This document shows positions 1 to 5,518 of a DNA stretch of 5,518 bases, in pieces. The DNA is from CAYRIH01 sp964424375 (GTDB lineage Bacteria > Patescibacteriota > Kazan-3B-28 > UBA10110). The DNA is taken from positions 1-5,518 of the forward strand of contig CAYRIH010000021.1 of NCBI GenBank assembly GCA_964424375.1, given 5' to 3'. Made by a program: the position numbers and the translations under genes. Position 1 is the first letter of the stretch. The number at the start of each line of letters is the position of its first letter. Under the pieces are notes generated by a model, which did not search any database, was not told the origin of the DNA, and saw only the letters and a program-made list of their open reading frames with translations.

Positions 1-1972
1 TATCCTCCCAGACTATCCCTCCTATTCCAACATCATAAGGAGTAGATTCTAATCTATCGGTTAGTGCTCTATGGGTCTCCAATTGTAGTTTCTTTATCTC
101 TTTAACAATTAACTCATCCCATTTAGTCTCCCCTAAACCACAATACACTACTGTTTTTATTCCGGTTTTACCTTTTCTGGATCTCTCAATCATTCTTATC
201 TTATAATTGGCTGCTCCCACAGTAGGTCTCGCCATGGTGAGATTTACATAAGTTCCCAATTGTAATAATATATTTACTCTGCCAAGGGGGATTCTTATAG
301 AAGGTCTCTTGGTTTCTAATAATGCTAATTGGGCATCAGCAATAGTTTGAGCCTCAGGAAAGGTCATGATGTTATCATCAATTATTTGTACTGATTTCTC
401 GCCCGTTGCTGTCTGGCTTACTGCTTTGGCAAAAACATTGGTCGTCAGTTGACTTGACTCGTTAATACTAGTCTTTCCCCATACATACACATATTTAACT
501 TGATTACATTGATCCTCTATCTCCCAATCATGGTCATAGGCAGTCTGAGTCAAACTTATAGTGGAATCTACATAATTAGCTGGTTTAATAAGCACTATTC
601 TATTATTAACATAATCCTCAACCCAATGTGCTCCTTCTAATTTACACACGGCTTCTAACGGTTCTATACAATGCTTTCCCTTAAATTTCCTTGCCATATA
701 TTTATTAAAATTAGTAGGATTTTCGACCCAAAAATTTAGACCAGCTTGACTTAATGCGTCTTGTAGTATTAATCGGGTGCTGGCTCCAATTTGAAAGGCA
801 TCAACATCAACAGTTATTCCAAATTCTTGCCAGTTAACGGCATTGACCTTAATCCAAGACGCTCCTGAATCGTTTATAGGAAGCATTATAGGCGAAACAT
901 CATCATCATGATAGGTTACATCAACTCTTAGAAAGTCAATATGAACTTCAATACTGCCATCTGTTTTCATACGACCTTCTAGTTTAAATCGTAATCCACT
1001 TAAATGGTCATAATCATTTACCACTTTATCAAAGTACTTTTGTAGTTCACTATCATCGCCGCCTTCGGTAATTGTATATCCTACACTACCCTCTTTTAGA
1101 TCATCTGGTAAACCTTGACACCAACCGGTAGTATGGTTTCCCGCATATCTGGTTGCTCCAATTGAATCTAAATTAACCCAAGAACCATCTTTTTTAATCT
1201 GTAAATATACTTTACCCCAATTATAGGCAAGTATTCCAGCTGTTATTTTCATTCTAAAACTATAATAAATATCAATCTGTTTGAGTTTTTTAGTATCTGC
1301 AATTACTGCTCCTTCTACATCAGTAAGCTCTATTACAAGGTCACATCCTCCAGTTGTAGTATCTGTTGCTGAATAATAATTACCATCATCATAAGTAGTT
1401 GTATCAACAAAACCGCCAGCTGAAGCCTCCTCCCCTGCTACTGTTAGACCGTCAGCATCCCACGGAACTGTAGTAAAACCGGCAGTCAAATCTTTTATTA
1501 TTATTCCTACACTAAGTACAGTATAGACCCACTTATCAACTGCCCACGTAAAGTCTTGAAAGTTTCCATCTCCATCTCTATATTGTAGGTCTATTTGAGT
1601 ATTCGGGTTTAATGTTTTAGGATATCCGGAAGCTAAAATATAATTCATAATCTCCTCAGAACCAAAAGACCTTCTATAAAGCATTATACCAATTCCGGCA
1701 ATTTCCAAAACTAAATCTTTAGCGTGAAATGTCTTATTTATAAGGAAGCCTCTAAATAATGTATTTGGAGTGATGGCATCATCAGTTACCCTCATTTCTG
1801 TTAGGTCTCTGGGCTCCCATGTAGAATAGAGAGCTCCTTCAAAATCCCTTATCACTGCTATACATAAACCATAAGAATTTGCTCTTGTTACTATTTTTGG
1901 AAAATCAACTATAGCTGAGACTCTAACCCAGGTCTCTGCCGGTGGTGTTGCACTATTATAATATAATCTCAT
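1..1972 (-). CDS. Baseplate hub / tail-tip protein with inserted beta-sandwich, 3' partial
   Basis: The frame is open without a stop for 657 codons from the ATG at 1972 to the window edge, so the C-terminus is missing. Residues 1-105 look like the first barrel of phage tail hub proteins (gp27/Tal-like): a LFRGF strand near 72-76 is followed by the strand-turn segment LVLEIAGIGIMLYRR (87-101). Residues about 378-500 hold the second hub region, with a KGKHCIEPLEAVCKLEGAHW helix segment (431-450) and the NQVKYVYVWGK strand (490-500). Residues 541-580 show the typical late-hub pattern: an Ala-rich helix (AQTIADAQLALLE), then strands around LGTYVNLTM. Residues about 175-356 are an extra beta-rich domain. 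After residue 615 a charged helix begins. The family role is to close the distal tail tube and carry tip or fibre proteins. The start follows a ribosome-binding site that overlaps the previous stop codon. The hub assignment rests on pattern and position, not on catalytic residues; no peptidase motif is visible. Confidence 0.72.
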   Translation of the reverse strand, partial: MRLYYNSATPPAETWVRVSAIVDFPKIVTRANSYGLCIAVIRDFEGALYSTWEPRDLTEMRVTDDAITPNTLFRGFLINKTFHAKDLVLEIAGIGIMLYRRSFGSEEIMNYILASGYPKTLNPNTQIDLQYRDGDGNFQDFTWAVDKWVYTVLSVGIIIKDLTAGFTTVPWDADGLTVAGEEASAGGFVDTTTYDDGNYYSATDTTTGGCDLVIELTDVEGAVIADTKKLKQIDIYYSFRMKITAGILAYNWGKVYLQIKKDGSWVNLDSIGATRYAGNHTTGWCQGLPDDLKEGSVGYTITEGGDDSELQKYFDKVVNDYDHLSGLRFKLEGRMKTDGSIEVHIDFLRVDVTYHDDDVSPIMLPINDSGASWIKVNAVNWQEFGITVDVDAFQIGASTRLILQDALSQAGLNFWVENPTNFNKYMARKFKGKHCIEPLEAVCKLEGAHWVEDYVNNRIVLIKPANYVDSTISLTQTAYDHDWEIEDQCNQVKYVYVWGKTSINESSQLTTNVFAKAVSQTATGEKSVQIIDDNIMTFPEAQTIADAQLALLETKRPSIRIPLGRVNILLQLGTYVNLTMARPTVGAANYKIRMIERSRKGKTGIKTVVYCGLGETKWDELIVKEIKKLQLETHRALTDRLESTPYDVGIGGIVWED
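905..1450 (-). other. Predicted beta-sandwich (jelly-roll-like) domain inserted in the hub
   Basis: This covers residues about 175-356 of the hub. The stretch is rich in Thr, Gly, Asp and aromatic residues and alternates short predicted strands with polar turns. It opens with an acidic, Gly/Thr-rich segment (DTTTYDDGNYYSATDTTTGG, 190-209), passes through strands such as IDIYYSFRMKI and KVYLQIKKDGSWVNLDS, and ends with the IEVHIDFLRVDVTYHDDD strands (341-358). That layout resembles the carbohydrate-binding or concanavalin-like jelly rolls that phages place on tail tips. It sits between the two regions that look like hub, so it is read as an insertion. No specific family is recognised, ligand binding is inference, and the boundaries are approximate. 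Confidence 0.45.
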
Positions 1973-1974
1973 TT

Positions 1975-1982
1975 GATCACCT
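1975..1982 (-). promoter_or_regulatory. Ribosome-binding site of the hub gene, overlapping the upstream stop
   Basis: The minus strand reads AGGTGATC, a perfect 8-base complement of the usual 16S rRNA 3' end (GATCACCT), followed by AA and the ATG at 1972. Two of its bases are part of the TAG stop of the preceding gene (1983-1981). The two genes are therefore probably translationally coupled. The site fixes the start of the hub, which has no other complete gene call in this window. Confidence 0.8.
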
Positions 1983-2451
1983 ATAGGGAAAACGAACTTA
2001 TCAGGCTACTAATGGCATGCAAAGACATATTTACCCCTCTTATCTTTGTCGATAATTCTCTCTGTCCAGCCATTATGCTTACTAGGCTTGAAGTTGCTGT
2101 TATTAAACTAATCATCATTAGAGTGGCTTGTAATCGAGCACCTGGCACAGGCGATACTGCCATAGCGGCAGCTATTGCTTTATAGGCTCCTATTGCACTC
2201 ATAGCTGTCATATATATGGCGGAAAATATCTGACTCATTCCTCCTCCCAGAATTCGAGAGACTCCAGAAATCAGCATATATGTGGCTCTCATATAACCCA
2301 TTATTTCATTAAAAGACTTTTTGGTTTGCTCTTCGACACTCTCAACTACTTGCTCGGCTTTCTCCTCAGTCTCCTCTACTTTAGCGTTAACCTCAGCTAA
2401 AGTCCTCAGAACTTCTTCCGCATTGATAGTGATTTCGATCCGTTCGCTCAT
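1981..2451 (-). CDS. Short tape-measure-like protein (coiled coil plus hydrophobic helices)
   Basis: This 156-residue protein has two parts. Residues about 10-48 are a strongly charged helix (Glu/Lys/Val heptad-like), probably a coiled coil. Residues about 50-98 and 105-128 are long Ala/Ile/Met/Ser-rich hydrophobic helices split by a PVPGAR turn, and the C-terminus is Ser-rich and amphipathic. This layout is typical of tail tape-measure proteins, and the gene sits exactly where a tape measure belongs, between tube and hub. However, most tape measures are several hundred to over a thousand residues long. At the commonly used 1.5 angstroms per residue this one would set a tail of at most about 23 nm. 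It could instead be a membrane or holin-like protein, or a tail chaperone. An AAGGAGAT site overlapping the previous TAA stop, 9 bases of spacer and an ATG support the start. Confidence 0.5.
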   Translation of the reverse strand: MSERIEITINAEEVLRTLAEVNAKVEETEEKAEQVVESVEEQTKKSFNEIMGYMRATYMLISGVSRILGGGMSQIFSAIYMTAMSAIGAYKAIAAAMAVSPVPGARLQATLMMISLITATSSLVSIMAGQRELSTKIRGVNMSLHAISSLISSFSL

Positions 2452-2454
2452 AAT

Positions 2455-2462
2455 ATCTCCTT
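2455..2462 (-). promoter_or_regulatory. Ribosome-binding site of the tape-measure-like gene
   Basis: The minus strand reads AAGGAGAT three bases before the ATG at 2451. Its first two bases are the last two of the TAA stop of the tail tube gene (2463-2461). The stop and site are shared, as at the next junction downstream, which suggests ribosomes pass from gene to gene along one message. Confidence 0.75.
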
Positions 2463-3471
2463 ATATATTAGCTTTCCAATGATTAGCGAAATTCGCTCCG
2501 CCTTCCGTAAACCAATCATTAGTGTATGTTACTTTTTCAGCTTCTAAAATACAAATTACTCCATAATGACCTTTATTTCTATCGCCACTTTTTTTAACTG
2601 AATAAACTCTACAATTAGTAAAAGTAGCTAAAATAAAATTGGTATTATTATGTTTAAGAACTTTAATAGTCATATTTGTACTTGCTTTTCTATCCATGTA
2701 ATCTTTCCAGATTCCTTCTACAGTTGGATCGAGTGTTTGAAATACAGCTGATAAAATTATCCTTACTGGTTTTAATTTATAGGTATACGTTATTTGAGTT
2801 GCTCCTTCATCACTGGAGACCTTTTCAGCCTCTCTCTCTTCTGACCAATCCGCTCTCCATACTCCTGGAACTGCATTATTGTCTCCCCCAGTGTCCCACG
2901 TAACTAAGGGATTCCCATTATAAGGCTTAGACATTAATTCTCCTGGTTTTAATGGAGCAGTCGTAAGGTTGGGATTATCTCCTATATCTTCTAAAGCTCC
3001 AAAGGCAAATATACATTCTACCAGCAGAGATTTACCTCTCTCAGCTTTAGATGTTAATCCTACGCAATAACAATCAACTGCTTGAGCATTATTAGGTCGA
3101 GTTCCACCTAATTCTTCATTCCTAATTGTTAACGGATAGGTCATATCAGTCTCCAAACTTGATATATCTACTGATGGAGTATTTGAAATTGGTTTTCCTT
3201 GTATCCAAGCAAAAGGTTGAGCTGTAACCGGTAAGAACACATGAGAAAAATTGGGATATTCCGATTCCATATCAGTTAGGGTTGGAGTCCTACTTGAGTA
3301 TACCCATGAGGGCATTGCTTTATTTTCTACAAATGGATTATTCCATTTACCACACTCTTCATTGTACTCTCCAAACTCATAGCTTAATGAGTTTACTGCT
3401 GTTATAATTGATGTTCCTACCACTGCTTGATACGCCCATACATATTTGCTTGTTTTATTAGGTATTGTCAT
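2461..3471 (-). CDS. Probable major tail tube protein
   Basis: This 336-residue soluble protein has no signal peptide or membrane segment and is beta-rich. Its position directly upstream of the tape-measure-like gene and downstream of the terminator is that of the tail tube subunit. The N-terminal part (residues about 10-120) has the aromatic, strand-rich start and the F-LPVTAQPFAWIQGKPI segment (79-95), which resembles the barrel strands of other tube proteins. Residues about 128-160 (AVDCYCVGLTSKAERGKSLL, then a strand ending FAFGALED) and 234-318 (KPVRIILSAVFQTLD, ILATFTNCRVYSVKK, GHYGVICILEAEKVTYTNDW) form the rest of the barrel. At 336 residues it is longer than many tube proteins, so an added loop or surface domain is possible; residues about 160-230 are the best candidate. 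The start is an ATG with an AGGA site 9 bases upstream. Sequence alone gives only moderate support; gene order adds most of the confidence. Confidence 0.65.
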   Translation of the reverse strand: MTIPNKTSKYVWAYQAVVGTSIITAVNSLSYEFGEYNEECGKWNNPFVENKAMPSWVYSSRTPTLTDMESEYPNFSHVFLPVTAQPFAWIQGKPISNTPSVDISSLETDMTYPLTIRNEELGGTRPNNAQAVDCYCVGLTSKAERGKSLLVECIFAFGALEDIGDNPNLTTAPLKPGELMSKPYNGNPLVTWDTGGDNNAVPGVWRADWSEEREAEKVSSDEGATQITYTYKLKPVRIILSAVFQTLDPTVEGIWKDYMDRKASTNMTIKVLKHNNTNFILATFTNCRVYSVKKSGDRNKGHYGVICILEAEKVTYTNDWFTEGGANFANHWKANI

Positions 3472-3534
3472 ATTTATTCTTCCTGATTTTTTTTATTAAA
3501 ATTATAAATAAACTAAAAAGTATTATTACTTCAA
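3472..3534 (-). promoter_or_regulatory. Intergenic spacer with possible terminator and promoter before the tube gene
   Basis: This 63-base spacer is the only gap longer than 9 bases between genes in the window, and it is very AT-rich. On the minus strand it holds, in order, a TTTTT run (3519-3515) that could end archaeal transcription, a TATA-like TTTATAAT (3508-3501), an A8 run (3494-3487) and the ribosome-binding site CAGGAAG (3485-3479) of the tube gene. A promoter here would boost the tube protein, which is needed in many copies. There is no clear BRE purine element and no bacterial -35/-10 pair, so this is a weak call. Confidence 0.3.
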
Positions 3535-4575
3535 TCATTCAGTACTCCACTCCACATCTAACCATAAATCTTGATACCATCTTTTTGTTTTTGGTTGTTC
3601 ATATGCTCTATTTCCATAAGCAAGTTCTATATAAACAAAAACCGATGGTTTAATATAATCAGGGTTATTATATTTATAAACGCCCTTAGCTGTACCACCA
3701 TTTAACCATAAAAAATCTCCTATTGATTCCAATCCCCTACATAAAACATTTGTATCAGTATAATCAATACTATGTCCTGTATAAACACCATTAGAATCAT
3801 ATCGATATAATACTTTATCACCTGTATCTGAAATCCAAAAATATGTTCCATCCCATACCATACCCCAAGGAAATGTACTTTCACTACTTATATCAAATGA
3901 TGTTGATGTATAAGTTCCAGATGAAGTATATTTATAAACTTTTTTTGTCTCTTCTGATACAATCCAAAAATTAGTACCATCCCATGTAATCCCATTTCCA
4001 TAACTCATTTCACCACTTGTATCCCATGATTCTTGGAAGTTACCTGTAGCATCATATTTATGGATTTCACTTGTTTCTCCATCTAACACATAAAGATATG
4101 TACCATCAGTTCCTATTCCTCCCGAACTTAAATAACTTACTTTAGCAGAGATATTATATCTTGTCACATAAACTCCATCAGAATCATATTTATATATATA
4201 TTCAGTAGCACCAGAGGATTCACTTGTGAAGTAATTAGTACCATCCCAAGCCAAACCTAAACAAGTATTTGTTGTAGTCCATGATATATTCGTATATCCG
4301 ATGTTAGGACCTGTTCTAACATCTATGAATCCATCTATAAGATTATTAAATGTTTCCATTAAATTTGCTTCTGATGTTTCTGATATTTTAATTTTATATC
4401 TTTTAGTATAGAATTTCCCATCGACACTGATTAATTCACCCGGAAATACTAAGATCCTTCTGGTATCATTAATAGCACTTATTTTCCTAATCTCAGAATA
4501 ATGCTTAACGGTACAATCTGGACAAACATAAGTTAAAAAGGTTCTTAAATAGTCTAATTCGCTATCGTCAACCAA
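3535..4575 (-). CDS. Tail terminator protein with a nested five-repeat beta-propeller
   Basis: The protein has 346 residues. Residues 1-88 read as the first part of a tail terminator (gpU/gp17-like): an N-terminal helix, the RRILVFPGELISVDGKFYTK strands (39-58), the RYKIKISETSEA strand (59-70) and the helix NLMETFNNLIDGFIDVR (71-87). Residues about 308-346 (PSVFVYIELAYG, then RWYQDLWLDVEWSTE) read as the last strands of the same fold. Between them lie about 220 residues with five WDG/KYD repeats of 42-46 residues, a beta-propeller. Without that insert the protein would be about 126 residues, a normal terminator length. The family role is to form the ring that caps the tail tube at the head end. 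The start is TTG, overlapping the upstream gene by 8 bases, with AGGTGAG five bases before it; no in-frame ATG occurs until residue 73. The propeller could bind glycans or decorate the neck, which is inference. GC is about 30% throughout, lower than in the upstream neighbour. Confidence 0.65.
   Translation of the reverse strand: MVDDSELDYLRTFLTYVCPDCTVKHYSEIRKISAINDTRRILVFPGELISVDGKFYTKRYKIKISETSEANLMETFNNLIDGFIDVRTGPNIGYTNISWTTTNTCLGLAWDGTNYFTSESSGATEYIYKYDSDGVYVTRYNISAKVSYLSSGGIGTDGTYLYVLDGETSEIHKYDATGNFQESWDTSGEMSYGNGITWDGTNFWIVSEETKKVYKYTSSGTYTSTSFDISSESTFPWGMVWDGTYFWISDTGDKVLYRYDSNGVYTGHSIDYTDTNVLCRGLESIGDFLWLNGGTAKGVYKYNNPDYIKPSVFVYIELAYGNRAYEQPKTKRWYQDLWLDVEWSTE
3658..4257 (-). repeat. 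Five tandem beta-propeller blade repeats (protein level)
   Basis: The repeats begin at residues 107, 153, 195, 238 and 281 of the terminator protein, spaced 46, 42, 43 and 43 residues. Each starts G-x-x-(W/T)-D-G-T-x-(Y/F/L) and continues with a strand, a polar turn and a (V/I)-(Y/H)-(K/R)-Y-(D/T/N) strand (KYD 129-131, KYD 173-175, KYT 215-217, RYD 258-260, KYN 301-303), then G-(V/T/N)-(Y/F) in units 1-4. The fifth repeat is the most diverged (SIGDFLW in place of WDGTYFW) and lacks the fourth strand. Residues 91-105, before the first repeat, look like that missing strand. The DNA copies share short stretches such as the complement of ccatccca but have diverged, so these are old repeats and not a recent expansion. 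Confidence 0.8.
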
Positions 4576-5089
4576 TTAAACTCACCTGTCCTTTATATAT
4601 TGATACTGTCCTAGCTAAATGAAATAGTGCCCTCTCTTTCGCATACTCTACTAGGGCATCGAAAAAACCTCCGACCGCACTAGGGTCGTCTAGGAATATT
4701 CTTCCATAATTACCGTAATAATAAGCGTACGCCCATTTACCACTATGTTCTTTCCACGTCCCTTTATGCTGTACTTGAGACGTAGACATCTCATTAACCT
4801 TAGAAGCATAGTCAATAGAGGTTGCAATAATAATCCGTAGAACTCCGTCTCGTACGCGTGATGATTGTATATTTCTTAGTAAGTTATCCCGTAATTGTCC
4901 CGTCCTTTTAGGAACTTTTACTTCAATCCATTCTTCCATATCGGCCAGAACAGAGACATGAACTTCATTTAAAATATCGTTAATAACCTTAAGAACATCC
5001 TCATAACTAAGATTAATGTTTTTACCCGCAATATATTTAATTGCTGCCTTTTTAATACCAATCTTAGTAGTTTTACGTAACCCGGTCAT
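4568..5089 (-). CDS. HK97 gp10-like neck / tail-completion protein
   Basis: The protein has 173 residues. Its core has the pattern of the HK97 gp10 family: VPKRTGQLRDNL (59-70), a short strand with VLRIIIATSIDYASKVNEM (83-101), a His/Trp/Tyr-rich loop HKGTWKEHSGKWAYAYYYG (108-126), then FLDDPSA and a C-terminal helix (about 139-160). The P-x-R-T-G-x-L motif and the following YA-x-x-V/N-E segment are the usual marks of the family. Family members form part of the head-tail joint, between the adaptor ring and the tail terminator, which fits the gene's place here. The first 55 residues are a Lys-rich then mixed helix, longer than in many relatives. The ATG overlaps the upstream TGA by 4 bases (ATGA), there is no good ribosome-binding site, and translation is therefore probably coupled to the adaptor gene. 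Confidence 0.75.
   Translation of the reverse strand: MTGLRKTTKIGIKKAAIKYIAGKNINLSYEDVLKVINDILNEVHVSVLADMEEWIEVKVPKRTGQLRDNLLRNIQSSRVRDGVLRIIIATSIDYASKVNEMSTSQVQHKGTWKEHSGKWAYAYYYGNYGRIFLDDPSAVGGFFDALVEYAKERALFHLARTVSIYKGQVSLIG
4581..4587 (-). promoter_or_regulatory. Ribosome-binding site that decides the TTG start of the terminator gene
   Basis: The minus strand reads AGGTGAG, five bases before the TTG at 4575, within the last codons of the gp10-like gene. The close match and ideal spacing support TTG as the true start. The first in-frame ATG lies 72 codons further on and would remove most of the conserved N-terminal domain. Confidence 0.75.
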
Positions 5090-5484
5090 AATAATATAGA
5101 ATCTGGCTTATGGTAGGATGCTCCACTCATAGGGATAGAATCGATTATAGTATCTTGGTCACCTGCTAAAATACCTTTAACTAGCACAACTATGTCAACC
5201 CAGGACAGTAAAAAGATAGGATTCACTTTTTCATTTGAATACCCTAAACTTTCCATTAATGAATTGAGTAACCACCCTGATAAAAGTTTAGTTGATGATG
5301 ATATTGCACTAGTTACAGTTTGAGCTGTAGAAACACCTAAGAAACCGTTTATTAGCTCCTCCGCGGTTGTTATGTTCATTTCTACATTTGCATCTGCTAA
5401 TGCCGTTGCGTTTACAACAGAATAATCAATTCCAGTAAATAACTCTAAATTTGCTAATGTTAAATACCCATATACACTTACCAT
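5086..5484 (-). CDS. Head-tail adaptor protein (gp6/gp15-like connector)
   Basis: The protein has 132 residues and is mostly helical. The start YGYLTLANLELFTGIDYS (5-22) followed by a helix AEELINGFLG (41-50) is the common opening of head-tail connectors of the HK97 gp6 / SPP1 gp15 group, in which a ring of about twelve subunits docks under the portal. Two more hydrophobic helices follow (about 66-81 and 89-107). The tail IPMSGASYHKPDSI (117-130) is an extended segment of the kind these proteins use to grip the portal or next ring. Length is normal for the group. The start is well fixed: GAGGT lies 8 bases upstream, and an in-frame TAA at 5493-5491 rules out any longer version. It overlaps the gp10-like gene by 4 bases. 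It is the first complete gene of the window. Confidence 0.7.
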   Translation of the reverse strand: MVSVYGYLTLANLELFTGIDYSVVNATALADANVEMNITTAEELINGFLGVSTAQTVTSAISSSTKLLSGWLLNSLMESLGYSNEKVNPIFLLSWVDIVVLVKGILAGDQDTIIDSIPMSGASYHKPDSILL

Positions 5485-5492
5485 ATTCTTTT

Positions 5493-5497
5493 ACCTC
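5493..5497 (-). promoter_or_regulatory. Ribosome-binding site of the adaptor gene
   Basis: The minus strand reads GAGGT, eight bases before the ATG at 5484. The remaining bases up to 5518 are AT-rich and hold several stop codons; they probably include the end of, or a spacer after, a gene beyond the window, but nothing more can be said. Confidence 0.6.
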
Positions 5498-5518
5498 ATT
5501 CATTTAATTAGTTAATAT

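Larger units (their letters stand above)
1..5518 (-). mobile_element. Tailed virus or provirus: head-tail connection and tail module
   Basis: Six genes on one strand follow the standard order of a siphovirus tail module: adaptor, gp10-like neck protein, terminator, tube, tape measure, hub. Most neighbours overlap or lie within 9 bases of each other. There is no integrase, att site, tRNA, packaging gene or host gene in view, so the window cannot tell a free virus from an integrated one. The capsid, portal and terminase genes would be expected to the right of base 5518, and further tail-tip or lysis genes to the left of base 1. The host is uncertain; an archaeal host is a reasonable guess from the start-site signals but is not proven. 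Confidence 0.8.

Noticed and set aside
1973..2185. Plus-strand 70-codon ORF
   Set aside because: It lies opposite the tape-measure-like gene, whose hydrophobic and coiled-coil pattern and ribosome-binding site are convincing. The plus-strand product has no recognisable features.
1981..2451. Holin for host lysis
   Set aside because: Hydrophobic helices would allow it, but the gene lies inside the tail module between tube and hub, has a long charged coiled-coil start, and has no endolysin next to it. Kept only as an alternative.
2676..2903. Plus-strand 75-codon Leu-rich ORF
   Set aside because: It is the antisense of the tail tube gene, and its Leu richness is a by-product of the opposite frame.
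3472..3534. Hairpin (Rho-independent) terminator
   Set aside because: The spacer is almost all A and T, and no GC-rich stem precedes the T run on the coding strand.
3465..3653. Plus-strand 62-codon ORF with a hydrophobic start
   Set aside because: It covers the AT-rich spacer and the end of the terminator gene in antisense. The Phe/Ile-rich start comes from the T-rich spacer. It stands alone on the strand opposite to every other gene.
3658..4257. CRISPR or recent DNA-level tandem repeat
   Set aside because: The repetition is at protein level with diverged DNA, a period of 126-138 bases and an open reading frame through it. There are no identical repeats with spacers.
3655..4311. Base composition as proof of recent capture of the propeller
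   Set aside because: The insert is about 32% GC, lower than the 40% of the upstream gp10-like gene, but the terminator's own N-terminal part is about 28%. The insert therefore does not stand out from the gene it sits in.
4512..4523. CPDC motif (residues 18-21 of the terminator) as a zinc site
   Set aside because: There is only one C-x-x-C pair and no second pair nearby, so a zinc-binding site is not supported.

Overview
The window is a compact block of virion structural genes from a tailed virus or provirus (Caudoviricetes type, siphovirus-like tail). All genes lie on the minus strand and are packed almost end to end, so the block reads from right to left. The GC content is low: by hand count about 32% over 3661-4260 and about 40% over 4621-4980. 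Ribosome-binding sites are strong and of the AGGTGA/GGAGAT type, and one gene starts with TTG. An archaeal host is plausible because of these sites, a TATA-like box and an oligo-T run in the only real spacer, but nothing here is decisive and a bacterial host cannot be excluded.

The order in the direction of transcription is: a head-tail adaptor (5484-5086, gp6/gp15-like); a neck or tail-completion protein (5089-4568, HK97 gp10-like); a tail terminator (4575-3535) with a five-repeat beta-propeller inserted inside it; a 63-base spacer; the major tail tube protein (3471-2461); a very short tape-measure-like coiled-coil/hydrophobic protein (2451-1981); and the baseplate hub or tail-tip protein (1972 to beyond base 1). 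The hub frame is open for 657 codons and leaves the window without a stop. It fills the left 1.97 kb.

Together these genes build everything from the portal-proximal connector to the tail tip. The adaptor and gp10-like protein join the capsid to the tail, the terminator caps the tube at the head side, the tube protein polymerises around the tape measure, and the hub closes the distal end. The notable feature is that two basic tail parts, the terminator at the neck and the hub at the tip, each carry an inserted beta-rich module of a kind often used for binding or decoration. The strongest observation is the propeller nested inside the terminator, whose repeat phase suggests that it closes on itself at the insertion site. 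All family assignments come from reading motifs, lengths and gene order; no database search was possible.
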